Source: Azorinus chamasolen
Lineage: Eukaryota > Mollusca > Bivalvia > Cardiida > Solecurtidae
DNA length: 64,000 nucleotides
Assembly (NCBI GenBank): GCA_963576725.1
Contig: OY755241.1
Location: 72,855,999-72,919,998 of the forward strand
Direction: 5' to 3'
Shown: in pieces, positions 31,161 to 40,949 of the stretch
How positions within the stretch are numbered: position 1 is the stretch's first letter
Layout: each line of letters starts with the position of its first letter
Translations under genes and position numbers: made by a program
The notes under the pieces: generated by a model
Databases searched by the model: none
Seen by the model: only the letters and a program-made list of their open reading frames with translations
Told to the model about the DNA's origin: nothing

Positions 31161-31545
31161 GGGAACAAATTAGAATTTTGTAGTTTGAAACCATTGTAAT
31201 AAATAGAGTATTTGCTCTTATAGGAGCAAATGCTCTATTTATTACGATGGTTTCAAAAAATGACTTTTACAGAGTCGTCAAAAGTCGTCAATGTGAGGGA
31301 ATATAATAATGTCTGCATTCCCAGAGAGCCGCTCGAGAACAAATATTACAGATTATGATGCGATGAGAGTCAAATAATGCAGACAGTGGTTAATCCTAAA
31401 GGGAAAAAAATAGAATTTTGTAGTTTGAAACCATTGTAATAAATAGAGTATTTGCTCCTATAGGAGCAAATGCTCTATTTATTACAATGGTTTCAAAAAA
31501 TGACTTTTACAAAGTCGTCAATGTGAGGGAATAGGTTAAGTTGTC
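31160..31545. mobile_element. Two MITE-C copies duplicated together with flanking repeat
   Basis: 31163-31300 and 31403-31537 are nearly identical (GAAACCATTGTAATAAATAG, AGTATTTGCTC, GAGCAAATGCTCTATTTATT). Both carry the same flank ATAATGTCTGCATTCCCAGA. The ~240-bp block was duplicated in tandem after insertion. Confidence 0.75.
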
Positions 31546-31736
31546 AGGTTTAAAATTTTCCACCATTGCAGTACAAAAACTCTATTGAAAAACATCGGAC
31601 GTCATATATATGCTCAATTCTTTTCAGGAACTGTTGACTATTTGGCATTCCACGCATCTGGGACCCGTTTTGGTAAAGATCGTGGAAAATGCGACTACTG
31701 TATATTAGAATTTACGATAACTTCTGTAAAACGAAG

Positions 31737-32015
31737 TTAGCCTTTATAGAGTGTGTAATCATTAGCCTTTATAGAGTGTGTAATCATTAGCCTTGATAGA
31801 GTGTGTAATCATTAGCCTTTATAGAGTGTGTAATCATTAGCCTTTATAGAGTGTGTAATCATTAGCCTTTATAGAGTGTGTAATCATTAGCCTTTATAGA
31901 GTGTGTAATCATTTAGCCTTTATAGAGTGTGTAATCATTAGCCTTTATAGAGTGTGTAATCATTAGACTTTATAGAGTGTGTAATCATTAGCTTTTATAA
32001 AGTGTGTATTCATTT
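31737..32015 (+). repeat. 25-bp minisatellite, ~11 units
   Basis: Units read TTAGCCTTTATAGAGTGTGT then AATCA. They are nearly identical, with one extra T at 31911 and decay at the 3' edge. Confidence 0.95.
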
Positions 32016-32310
32016 GTCCATGTACCATCTCGAAAGCCATGGCTCAGTGGTGTGCTGCATACCAAATTTAGTGTGTGTTCATCTATATCGATCGTTTATG
32101 GAAAGCTGCAATGAATGCGACATGAAAACATATAGCATCTCTAAAACCATAACCCAGTGACTTTGCGCTATATGACATATTTAATATACGACCTAGTGTC
32201 CTATATGACATATGAGTACTCATACATACTGACAGGTTATCGAAATTTTCATGGAATGCATTTAAATATGTACCATCTCCAGAACCTATCAAAATATTTC
32301 TCAGAGTGGT
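32016..32310. other. Unique sequence, nothing recognised
   Basis: Overlapping 60-70-codon frames on both strands have no features of a gene. Confidence 0.4.
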
Positions 32311-32539
32311 TTAACCTTTTCCCCCATATTGACGACTTTTGACGACTCTGAAGAAGTCACTTTGTGAAACCATTGTAATAAATAGAACATTTGCTCCCAT
32401 AGGAGCAAATGCTCTATTTATCACAATGGTTTTAAATAACAAAATTCTAAAATTTTCCTTTTCTCTAGTTAATGCTCCTTTTCGGTAGATTTATTCAAAG
32501 AGGTTGGAAATAAAAATAGCCTATGAGGGAATGGGTTAA
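32311..32539 (+). mobile_element. MITE-C, complete, TTAA-flanked
   Basis: TTAACCTTTTCCCCCATATT to GAGGGAATGGGTTAA, 229 bp. Hairpin AGAACATTTGCTCCCATAGG / CAAATGCTCTATTTATCAC. 32570-32650 holds a decayed MITE-B hairpin with GAGACCGAGTAAGTCGGCGT. Confidence 0.85.
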
Positions 32540-32776
32540 CACTTGTTAGGCTTACACCGACTTGACTCGAATTTGCAGACAGTTTAGATCAAGGTGAGAG
32601 ACCGAGTAAGTCGGCGTCTCATCAGGATCCAAATTACTTGACACTTTGCCAATAGGTTCTAGAACAAAAACGTAATCGAATTGTTAATAAACAGGACTAA
32701 TTTAGGTCAAAATTCGAGTAAATCTAAATATATTTTTCAGAACGAAGTAATGGTTACACGGGCACTTGTCTTTTTT

Positions 32777-33287
32777 CAGGTTGTTTTCAAATACTAAGTA
32801 TGGATCACTGTTTCAGGTTGTTTTCAAGTACTAAGTATGGATCCCTGTTTCAGGTTGCTTTCAAGTACTAAGTATGGATCACTGGTTCAGGTTGTTTTCA
32901 AGTACTAAGTATGGATCACTGTTTCAGGCTGTTTTCAAGTATTAAGTATGGATCACTGTTTCAGGTTGTTTTCAAGTACTAGGTATGGCTCACTGTTTCA
33001 GGTTGCTTTCAAGTCCTAAGTATGGATCACTGTTTCAGGTTGTTTTCAAGTACTAAGTATGGCTCACTGTTTCAGGTTGTTTTCAAGTACTAAGTACGGA
33101 TCACTGTTTCAGGTTGTTTTCAAGTACTTGGTATGGCTCACTGTTTCAGGTTGTTTTCAAGTACTAGGTATGGCTCACTGTTTCAGGTTGTTTTCAAGTA
33201 CTAGGTATGGCTCACTGTTTCAGGTTGTTTTCAAGTACTAAGTATGGCTCACTGTTTCAGGTTGTTTTCAAGTACTAGGTATGGATC
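32777..33287 (+). repeat. 37-bp minisatellite, ~14 units
   Basis: Units read CAGGTTGTTTTCAAGTACTA then AGTATGGATCACTGTTT. A sub-variant (GGTATGGCTCACTG) is concentrated in the right half. The open frame at 33059-33241 is repeat translation. Confidence 0.95.
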
Positions 33288-33299
33288 ACTTTTCTATAC

Positions 33300-34171
33300 T
33301 GAGCGGTTGTGTCAACGACTGTGACTTGTCTGTTCTCAATGGTCCAACGTGAGGACTCTTAAACTTCATAAATGCTATTAAAAACTTATAGAATATACAC
33401 ATTTCAAGCTCCGTAGCTCACACTTAACACGCGAACTGTCTGATGTTTGAAGTGTGAACTATGAAGTTTGAAGTATGAATGTTCTATAAGATTTTAATAG
33501 CATTTAAGTCTGAAATCTGAAAGTTGTAATGTGTGTAATGATTTGTCCCAACCGATCTTTCGTAGTTTCCCACTATGCTTAAGTTTGTAGTTTTTAATGT
33601 ATGTAATGAAATGTCACCTCCGTCATTTGTAGTTTCCCGCTATGTATGCTTATTATCAAACTGACCACTCGCAGTTTATGGGCGTGATTACTTAATCGCT
33701 TACATATGCGACCTTTACTCATTGAGTATCTGCCTCTGGGAGAATACTTTCATTTATATTATGGTAACGTGATTTTGTCGTGTGACAGATATTTGTTTTT
33801 TCGTGCGTCTTTCTTACACGTTGCTATATATTGTGGATTTTGTTGCACATACTAAACCAAAGCTAATGCTTCGAAGCATGTTAATGTCAGAAATAGTATA
33901 CCGTTTTTTCTGGATGCCATGTTATTAAACGCCTTTTGTAACCATCGAATGCACGTCCACAAATTGCACTTGACTGCTATACTTATGCCAGTTGTCAGGT
34001 ATGTTGGTTAGGCATGTAATATATGGTGGTATACCACCTGTGTGTTCATATCTTACGCAACGAATACTAAAACATGGTTCTACAGTAAGATCAGTCGTTG
34101 CTTAATGCAAGGTGATAGAACTAAGTTTGGGTGTTCATTGTAAACAGGTTTTTTCTGTATTTATTTTACAG
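33300..34171. other. Mostly unique stretch; inverted repeat and ~76-bp duplication
   Basis: 33369-33390 (AAATGCTATTAAAAACTTAT) is complemented at 33487-33508 (ATAAGATTTTAATAGCATTT). 33525-33650 has two copies of AATG(T)TGTAATGA...TCGTAGTTTCCC(A/G)CTATG. This could be intron of the candidate gene whose terminal exon follows. Confidence 0.4.
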
Positions 34172-34450
34172 TCATCAACAAACAGCCACCATTAAAACTC
34201 GAGTCTAGGAATACTGTACACCAGGAGTGTGTCGTTCGGAATGCCTTGCGTATGTCCGAGAAGTGAAGAAAAATCCCTGTTACAGCGGTGACGTTGACAA
34301 GCTTACGAGACAGACGACTATGAGGGAGAACAAGTCGTGGGCTGGTACGCTGCGTTCGACTACTGTGACGTAGAACTTCTGCAAGAACGCTGTAGAAGTT
34401 GAGATACAGACACAGCGACCTCTAGTGGAATAAATGTCACTCTGTTAGGA
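34172..34450 (+). other. Candidate terminal exon with poly(A) signal
   Basis: A strong 3' splice site precedes it: a T-rich tract ending ATTTATTTTACAG at 34171. From there one frame is open for 30 codons (INKQPPLKLESRNTVHQE, then CVVRNALRMSEK) to TGA at 34264. A second acceptor-like TAG at 34206-34208 opens a cysteine-rich frame (EYCTPGVCRSECLAYV). A third frame at 34313-34402 ends in YCDVELLQERCRS. AATAAA lies at 34429-34434. No family is recognised. The order acceptor, stop, AATAAA and the absence of repeats make a host-gene 3' end plausible but unproven. Confidence 0.35.
34429..34434 (+). terminator. AATAAA polyadenylation signal
   Basis: A canonical hexamer about 165 nt after the TGA at 34264. 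Single hexamers are common by chance, so the weight comes from the acceptor at 34171. Confidence 0.35.
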
Positions 34451-34583
34451 ACAATTCTTGCTTTTCAGATTGGAATTTTACTCAAGTAACATCAATGCAG
34501 TTTACCTGTATTTTTTAATTAATATTATATACTGGCGCATGGATATTCCCTGATTTTCATAAACCCTTTGTCCACTGGAAAAC

Positions 34584-34830
34584 TTAACCCTTCTCTTGCT
34601 GATTGTTTTAATACATTTCTCCTTCTTTACCAATTCCCTGTTGTATAATTACATATATCTTCACTGTGTACAAGTATTTCGCTGTGAAATCACTGCTGTG
34701 GAGTTCACTGGTTGCATAATCAACTTGTAAATAGTGCAGACCCTGATGAGACAGCTCCTGCAGGAGCTGTCTCATCTGGGTCTTCACTATTTACAGGTAG
34801 GTATATTGACGTGAATAGCAAGCGAATTAA
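34584..34830 (+). mobile_element. MITE-D, complete, TTAA-flanked
   Basis: TTAACCCTTCTCTTGCTGAT to AATAGCAAGCGAATTAA. The hairpin at 34734-34798 pairs GTAAATAGTGCAGACCCTGA, TGAGACAGCTCC with GGAGCTGTCTCA and TCTGGGTCTTCACTATTTAC. A MITE-B fragment (CAGTGCCAAACAGTTAGGAT) shares its closing TTAA and runs to 34912. Confidence 0.85.
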
Positions 34831-35159
34831 CCCAGTGCCAAACAGTTAGGATCCTGTAGAGACGCTGAGTTACCAGGCCTCTCATCTGACTCGATGTTGT
34901 TTGCAAATATGAGTCAGACAGCGCTGAGCATACCAAAGGTTGACCTACGGCCTATTCCGTTTTGAAACATAAATGACAAGGGAAACCACGTGGACACCCA
35001 GTCAGCCTCTGAATCGGAAATTACCAAAGCCCACTGGAATATTTTTTTATCACATGGCATTTCTGTATCCAAATTAATAAAACGAAATTATTTATACTGC
35101 ACAGGTGTAATATAACATGTAAATGACGTAAGCAAGTCGGTCTGGATGACAGCTGCCAT

Positions 35160-35325
35160 TTAACCCTTCTCTTGCTGAATTTTATAATACATTTCTCTTT
35201 CTTTACCCATGTCCTGTTGTATAATTACATATATCTTCACTGTTTACAAGTATTACGCTGTGTAATCACTGCTGTGGAGTGTACTGGTTGCACAATCAAT
35301 TTGTAAATAGCAAGAGAAGGGTTAA
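35160..35325 (+). mobile_element. MITE-D lacking the hairpin
   Basis: Both TTAA ends are intact (TTAACCCTTCTCTTGCTGAA; AAGAGAAGGGTTAA) and the body matches 34584-34735. The 85-bp hairpin segment is missing. The join is at GTAAATAG/CAAG, between AATAG repeats that flank the hairpin in the full copy. Confidence 0.85.
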
Positions 35326-35429
35326 AGTCCTTTTTATATCTTTATATCACTTTATTCTGCAAAACATTGAAAAGATCGGTCTTTTTGTCAGAAAAAAGAT
35401 TACAATAGGAGTCCCTAATTAACGAGTCG

Positions 35430-35686
35430 TACACAAGATGCAAATGAGCTATTCAACCTGATCGTCACGTGATGTTTGCTCGCAAAGAAAGTAAACAATT
35501 CAAAGCTGATATCACAGGATAAAATAAAATATTGTCGATAAGGTTTGACTTGGCACTGCATGAATATTCCACCTTTTTCCGTAATCTGTTTTTATCCTTC
35601 CGAATACACACGTGACGCATGCGGATTTTATTTATACAGTCAACGGAAATTCACGATTTTTCATCGACGAAACTCGGCGGAAAGTG
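35430..35686 (+). promoter_or_regulatory. Candidate promoter region
   Basis: A repeat-free stretch contains an octamer (ATGCAAAT at about 35440), a palindromic E-box TCACGTGA (about 35466), a second CACGTGACG (about 35610), TTTTATTTATA (about 35626), and raised CpG just before an ATG. These are short motifs. Their clustering directly upstream of a start-donor pair is the argument. Confidence 0.3.
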
Positions 35687-35757
35687 ATGAGTGCCAGTTC
35701 AAACCTTATCGATAATAGCACGATACATAAGCCCCAGTCGAGACACATCAGAGAAAG
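35687..35757 (+). other. Candidate first coding exon
   Basis: ATG at 35687 (G at -3) is followed by 23 open codons, MSASSNLIDNSTIHKPQSRH then IRE, and the exon would end AAAG before GTGAGG at 35758, a near-consensus donor. The peptide is polar and Ser/Asn-rich and does not identify a family. No signal peptide is evident. Downstream sequence to 36090 is AT-rich with a (TG/CG) tract (35985-36060), as expected for intron. The rest of the gene cannot be located in this window. Confidence 0.3.
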
Positions 35758-36097
35758 GTGAGGAATATGGAACTACATTTGTAGTTGCTTGCAATTTTTT
35801 AGGTCTCTGTTCAAATTTGGTCGCACTTATCGATAGATTCAAAAATAGAACAGTATGTCTATGTTTAACATTCCATTTTCACATGATTTAATGACTCATA
35901 TACATGATACAGTTAGATTTTTTACTTGTTCGGCGATGATTGCCTGTATCGCCTTTGAGCAAACAAAACGTAGAATATTGTTTTTGCGTGCGTTATTGTG
36001 TATGTGTGTATGTGTGCGTGCCTCGCATGCGTGCGTGCGCTTGAGAGTTCCTGCGTGCGTATGTGATATAAAATAATATGACATGAATGTTCATTTA

Positions 36098-36526
36098 AAC
36101 CGTGGTCACATCCCGCCGTATTTGGAAATGCGTGCTGTCTGTTTGCACAAACGTTGGCAAAACTTGCGGATCCGTACGTGGTGAGTACCGCCTCCGTACG
36201 GCTTTGGGAGCACGCCGACATGCCACTCACTTATCACATGAGCAGCACGCACGTGCTTAGGGTGCCGTCCGTAGAGCAAGTGACCATGAGCAAGTGACCC
36301 ACGAAGGCAGTGCGTTGTGCGTTCAGTGGTTGTAGAAGGGACGCGCGCCACGCGTACTGAGATAAATCTTTAGCCCGAACGCAGCGAAGCTTCCCATACA
36401 TTAAATGTGCTGCCGCGTGTTTGCGTACGGAAGCGGTACTTACCACGTACGGATCCCCAAATTTTACCCACGTTTCTGCAAGTAGACTGCACGCACTTGC
36501 AAGTACGGCGGGACGGGACCACGACT
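36098..36526. mobile_element. PIF/Harbinger-type MITE, TTA-flanked
   Basis: 429 bp with ~110-bp inverted ends. AACCGTGGTCACATCCCGCC is matched by GGCGGGACGGGACCACGACT. GGATCCGTACGTGGTGAGTA is matched by TACTTACCACGTACGGATCC. TTA flanks both sides (36095-36097, 36527-36529). The same ends occur on the 45704-47199 element, whose interior encodes a Harbinger-like fragment. Confidence 0.8.
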
Positions 36527-36529
36527 TTA

Positions 36530-36605
36530 GGTAAACGGTGTAGACCCCTATCAGACGGCCCCTGAAGACGTCCCCTGATTATGGTCTACACTGTTTGTCG
36601 AGTCA
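36530..36605. mobile_element. Isolated hairpin of the MITE-A blueprint
   Basis: GTAAACGGTGTAGACCCCTA, TCAGACGGCCCC faces GACGTCCCCTGA and TTATGGTCTACACTGTTTG. A MITE-B-like end follows (CGCGGATGGCGGGCGAAGGG). The terminal TTAA is absent. Confidence 0.55.
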
Positions 36606-36899
36606 AGTCGCGGATGGCGGGCGAAGGGTACACATACCAATGTATTAGCGGGAACCTAGATATGGAAGGGGAAACAACTCTCAATTTACTAAAGCTACTC
36701 AAAACGGGACAGGTGCGAGTAGCCTTTCTTACTATTAAATCATATCTTTTAGTATAGTCAAACAACTAGGTCTGACGTGTCAAAGGTCAGTCGAGTCCAT
36801 GTTTTAGGTAGAGCAGCATTCCGCATGTTCTCGGACCATTTTTTAAACGGCCGGGTTTAATATATTAGATAAAACTGAAGGCAGAATTATTGTCAGCAG

Positions 36900-36985
36900 T
36901 TTAGCGCAGTAGGTAAACACTAGGTACTCAGAAGGCATTGCGAGAGTAGTATTTTTATTCAGCGTAGGTTCGAATCCTGCATTGA
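36900..36985 (+). other. tRNA-like module, left arm of tRNA-IR-2
   Basis: A-box TTAGCGCAGTAGGTAAAC and perfect B-box GGTTCGAATCC, about 62 nt apart, the spacing of a class II (long variable arm) tRNA. Acceptor pairing is poor. Confidence 0.65.
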
Positions 36986-37232
36986 CCTTAAAACTTTTTT
37001 TTAATCTTGAGTGAATAGTAAAGCATTATTTTAATTCGTACTTTATAATTATACTGACCATTTAAACACATGTTCGTCACTGTACTACTCGCGTTGAGGA
37101 CATATTTGGCATCAGACATTATTATAGATGAAAGCACAGATCACTTCAGACCTGGCATGCTAATTAAGTTGACAAATTCGAGACGGACACTGCCAGTGAG
37201 GGAGAAAGTTATTTGTTATTGAAATTAAATGA

Positions 37233-37448
37233 ATTGCAGTAAAACGTACGTCTATGAACCGATCACTCAGTAAGGACGAATGTGAGCTTTTTAGACAGTT
37301 GGCTGCTTAATACAGAACAAAATCAATACAAAATGCTCTTAAGCGAGCTTTCTGCATTGCCCTTTTCCTAAACTATGATGCCGCCTGCCTTAAAGGCCAA
37401 CAATGACTTATTTTTTGGGTGTCCGGTTTAGAGATATTTCATGGTAGA
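37233..37448 (+). mobile_element. TA-1 nested inside tRNA-IR-2
   Basis: CAGTAAAACGTACGTCTATG to TGTCCGGTTTAGAGATATTT. TACAAAATGCTCTTAAGCGA and GCTTTCTGCATTGCCCTTTT form a decayed stem. Confidence 0.6.
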
Positions 37449-37576
37449 TATATAACAATGAAAATATATGCTGGTTGAAATGAAATTGGAAGTTAAATGG
37501 CAAAAATCAATCAAAATATAATACTAAGTAATTGTAGAATCCTTAATATCTTTTTAGCAAAATAAAAATGTTTTAG

Positions 37577-37667
37577 GTTGATGCGAGACTCGAACCCGCG
37601 TTTAATAAAATGAGCCCTGCCACTTCCTTATGGCCCTACGACTTATCCACTGCGCTATGTTTCCGAT
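37577..37667 (-). other. tRNA-like module, right arm of tRNA-IR-2
   Basis: On the minus strand: ACATAGCGCAGTGGATAAGT (A-box), then a long variable region, then GCGGGTTCGAGTCTCGC (B-box in a good T-arm stem). Class II-like. Degenerate elsewhere. Confidence 0.65.
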
Positions 37668-37812
37668 AACTAAACCGCTTATTGTTTGTAACTATAACTA
37701 AATATTTTCTTTTAAAAATGACACGTGGATGTCCGATATGCTGATCTCCCTTATAAATGGACTCGGCGAACCCGTGACCCGTCAGACCTAGTTGTTTGAC
37801 TATATCACTGAT

Positions 37813-38023
37813 AATTATACAACAGAACATTCTTAAGCGACCATCAGCCTACGTCTAAGTATGAGTCTATAATGCATGTTGTAGCTTAATACAGGTCAAA
37901 AATAGTGCAGAAAGCCCTTATAGGAGCTTTCTGTATTACTTTTGCCCTGCATTAAGCAACCAGCTGCTTTATAAGACACATATGTTCAGTGAATGAATGG
38001 CCGCTTCGGGCATATTCTACGGT
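37813..38023 (+). mobile_element. TA-1 family copy adjoining tRNA-IR-2
   Basis: ACAGAACATTCTTAAGCGAC to GGCATATTCTACGGTA. The stem GTAGCTTAATACAGG, GTGCAGAAAGCCCTTATAGG pairs with AGCTTTCTGTATTAC and CCTGCATTAAGCAAC. Confidence 0.7.
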
Positions 38024-38079
38024 ATATCCCATTTAATCCTGACTCTCTCATACATCACAACAGCCTCTACTCGCCCACA

Positions 38080-38331
38080 TTAATCCTTTCACCGCCAATG
38101 TCGTACATGTATATATGCACCAAGACAAATAGTGCAGTCCCAGATCAGACGCCACCTTTACAAGGCGGCGTCTGATCAAGGACTTCACTTTTTGTCTCAA
38201 TCTCTATTTCTTTATCTGTGTTTTATTCCTTTGAAATCTGCATTTGTTTATCTCATTTCCTTATTTTACCGAATGATTTTAAAAAAATACATCGAAGAAG
38301 ACAGTTAGAAATTTGGCACCGAAAGGGTTAA
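38080..38331 (+). mobile_element. MITE-E, complete, TTAA-flanked
   Basis: TTAATCCTTTCACCGCCAAT to GGCACCGAAAGGGTTAA. Hairpin GACAAATAGTGCAGTCCCAG, ATCAGACGCCACC with GGCGGCGTCTGAT and CAAGGACTTCACTTTTTGTC. Confidence 0.85.
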
Positions 38332-38384
38332 ATACCCTGCAAAGAAGTCGTGTTGTTATTTTTGTTAACATATATAGGACAGCA

Positions 38385-38492
38385 GCAATACAGATATTAT
38401 TTTCCACAGAAAGCAGTGGATAAGAAAAGAAACTACCCTTATGTATATTCTAGTTTCTTATTCACAGCTTTCTGTAGGAAATAATATATTCA
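38385..38492. repeat. Isolated ~40-nt-arm inverted repeat
   Basis: ATATTATTTTCCACAGAAAG, CAGTGGATAAGAAA is complemented by TTTCTTATTCACAGCTTTCT and GTAGGAAATAATAT. A ~30-nt loop separates them. A MITE-A/F end scrap follows to 38550. Confidence 0.7.
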
Positions 38493-38737
38493 TTAACCTG
38501 GTCCTTCATTTGAAGGACTTTTCATGCATTTGCAAACAGAGTAGATCCACATTTCCATTGTTAAATTAGTTACTAACATTTAGGGTAATTGAATTTTGTG
38601 TATGAAAATAAGCTATGACCCATAAAAACCAGTTAATGTCCTCGCATAAAACAATATACATAAAAGACTGGCAGAACGTATTCGTAAAGCTAAAATTAAC
38701 CATTGACTCCACGAAATAATGACATCATAAATATAAA

Positions 38738-38987
38738 TTAACCCTCCGCTTGCTATTCAGGTTAATATACCTACCTGTAAATAGTGAAGACCCAGATGAG
38801 ACAGCTCCTGCAGGAGCTGTCTCATCAGGGTCTGCACTATTTACAAGTTGATTGTGCAACCAGTGCACTCAACAGCAGTGATTGCACAGCGAAATACTTG
38901 TACACAGTGAAGATATATGTAATTATACAGCAGGGCATGGGTAAAAAAGGAGAACTGTATTTCAAAATTCAGCAAGAGAAGGGTTAA
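38738..38987 (-). mobile_element. MITE-D, reversed, complete
   Basis: TTAACCCTCCGCTTGCTATT to GCAAGAGAAGGGTTAA. The hairpin carries AGACAGCTCCTGCAGGAGCT at its apex, identical to 34584-34830. Confidence 0.85.
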
Positions 38988-39152
38988 CTTCTATAAATGC
39001 ATATAAACATTGCTTTGGCAATGACAGAAACTGTAGAATCATGTCTATATTATTTCAAAAAGAGCAGATCCTGATTACAATATTTACATGTATGTGCTTG
39101 ATTATTGTAATTAGTAAAACAATTCACCTTTTTATGGGACAGTGGAAACTCA

Positions 39153-39392
39153 TTAACCCTTTCCGTGCCTAATTTCTAATTGTCGTCTGCAGTCAAATTT
39201 TATTAATTCATTCAGTAAAATAAGGAGATACGATAAATGAATGCAACTTTCAAAGGAAACAAACACTGATATAGAGTTTGAGACAAAAAGTGAAGTCCCT
39301 GATCAGACACCGTCTTGAAAAGGCAGCGTCTCATCTGGGACTGCACTATTTGTCGTGGTGCATTTTTGCGACATTGGCGGTGAAAGGGTGAA
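39153..39392 (-). mobile_element. MITE-E, reversed
   Basis: TTAACCCTTTCCGTGCCTAA to GCGGTGAAAGGGTGAA. The right TGAA is shared with the MITE-A copy that begins there. Confidence 0.8.
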
Positions 39393-39638
39393 CCCTTTAC
39401 TCCATGAATATTCATATCAGAAATTATGACACCAGGGGCCGTCTGTTCTGGGTCTCTTTGTTTTGCTTATGGTATCATATAGACACTATTCTACAGTGTC
39501 TTTCATAGTCGAAAGGTAACGCATCCATGTGTTATTATAGCGATTAATATAAATATCGATGATTTAAATCTTAATTTCTTAGATGAATATTTAAATCTTA
39601 ATTTCTTAGAAGAATATTCATGGAATAAAGGGTTTAAT
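39389..39638 (+). mobile_element. MITE-A abutting MITE-E, with internal duplication
   Basis: TGAACCCTTTACTCCATGAA to ATGGAATAAAGGGTTTAA. One hairpin arm is lost (GGGGCCGTCTGTTCTGGGTC remains). AATCTTAATTTCTTAGA(T/A)GA is duplicated at 39568 and 39594. Confidence 0.7.
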
Positions 39639-39781
39639 TTAATGAAACCCCACCCATATCTCTTTGTGAACCCATCCATTTTACAAACTTGTTGCTGGTA
39701 CAAGCCATTGACATAGATAGGTTCAGCAAACCGTGCAAATCCTGATCAGATGGATCCTTCAGAAATAATCTGATCTGGGTT

Positions 39782-40001
39782 TTAACCCATTCCCGCATAT
39801 TGACGCCTTTTGACGGTTCTGTAAAAAAGTCACTTTGTGAAACCATTGTGATAAATAGAGCAGGCGCAAATGCTCTATTTATCACAATGGTTTCAAAACT
39901 ACACAATTTTGAAAATTTCCTTTTCTCTAGTTAATGCTCCTTTTTGGTAGATTTAATCAAAGAGGTTAGGTCTAAAAATAGCCTAAGTGGGAATGGGTTA
40001 A
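39782..40001 (+). mobile_element. MITE-C, complete, inserted in a MITE-A/F arm
   Basis: TTAACCCATTCCCGCATATT to GGGAATGGGTTAA, 220 bp. Flanks read GATCTGGGTTT before it and CACTGTTTGCCTG after it. They are the two parts of a hairpin arm (GGGTCTACTCTGTTTGC type) split by the insertion. Confidence 0.8.
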
Positions 40002-40363
40002 CACTGTTTGCCTGTGTTATTTTAAAGAACACTGGGAATCAAAGTGTTAAATGCTATTGTGAGGCTCAGATTTAATGTCATCTATTTAATTTTCGCAGCA
40101 TGATTACAGACCATTTGATCCATTGAATAAACATTGTACTGATGTGGAAAAAAAACCCTGACATATTTAGAGCGATTCTAAGGCGTTTAGCTTGCATGTC
40201 GCCTTTTACTAAGGACATGCAAATATTTTGCACTTTGTGTAGGGACGTTATTCCAAGTCAAGTCGGGACACCACAACAAACAAAAACGACGAATAAACAC
40301 GATTTCAAACAAACCTCAGCATGAAAGCATTTGGAGGATAAATACGACACTCCAAGTCTTGTA

Positions 40364-40590
40364 TTAACCCATTCCCTCATATTGACGACTTTTGACGACT
40401 CTTTTTGTCATTTTGTAAAACCATTATGATAAATAGAGCAGGTGTTCCTATAGGTGCAAATACTCTATTTATCACAATGGTTTCAAACTACAAAATTCTA
40501 AAATTTTCCTTTTCTCTCGTAAATGCTCCTTTTCGGTAGATTTATTCAAAGAGGTTGTATCTAAAAATAGCCTATGACATAATGGGTTAA
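40364..40590 (+). mobile_element. MITE-C, complete, TTAA-flanked
   Basis: TTAACCCATTCCCTCATATT to ATAATGGGTTAA. The apex has AGCAGGTGTTCCTATAGGTG. Confidence 0.8.
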
Positions 40591-40624
40591 AAGAGCTGGG
40601 TGTAACGTTAATAGTTGTAGCTGG

Positions 40625-40945
40625 ATACCATTATATAAGACTGAGTGCCATTCTTACTAAAGGAATTGAGTGCCATACTAATCGTATGAGGATATGCGCC
40701 GCGTGTTTAAGGCTGAGTGCCATTCCTACTTCAGGAATTGGGTGTCATAATGATCGTATTAGGATATGCGCCGTGTGTTTAAGGCTGAGTGACATTCCCA
40801 CTAAAGGAATTGAGTGCCATAATGGCTGTGTTAGGAAATGCGCCGCAGGTTTAAGGCTGAGTGCCATTCCTACTTAAGAAGCCGAGTGTCATGTTAAAAG
40901 TATTATGTTATGTGCCATGTGTATAAGGCTGATTGACATTCCTTC
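40625..40945 (+). repeat. 72-bp minisatellite, ~4.5 units
   Basis: Units carry GGCTGAGTGCCATTCCTACT, GGAATTGAGTGCCATAATG and GGATATGCGCCGCGTGTTTA. 72 is a multiple of three, so one frame stays open (40686-40877, Cys/Ile-rich). There is no independent sign of coding. Confidence 0.9.
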
Positions 40946-40949
40946 TTTT

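Larger units (their letters stand above)
36753..37808. mobile_element. tRNA-IR-2: second element with tRNA-like modules in inverted arms
   Basis: The outer arms match in inverse: ATAGTCAAACAACTAGGTCT then GACG(T/G)GTCA on the left, and AGACCTAGTTGTTTGACTAT on the right. Further matches include CGAGTCCA and CATTTTTTAAA/TTTAAAAATG. Each arm ends inward in an A-box/B-box module (separate entries) plus ~25 nt of T-rich sequence. The interior contains a nested TA-1 copy. Sequence is unrelated to tRNA-IR-1 but the plan is the same. Confidence 0.7.

Noticed and set aside
31737..32015. CRISPR-like or telomere-like repeat
   Set aside because: It is a plain head-to-tail 25-bp minisatellite with no spacers and no telomere motif.
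33059..33241. Small protein gene with FRLFSSTKYGSLFQVV repeats
   Set aside because: It is a direct translation of the 37-bp minisatellite.
40686..40877. Cysteine-rich small protein gene
   Set aside because: 72-bp repeats keep frame by length alone. There is no signal peptide and no start context, and neighbouring units break the frame.
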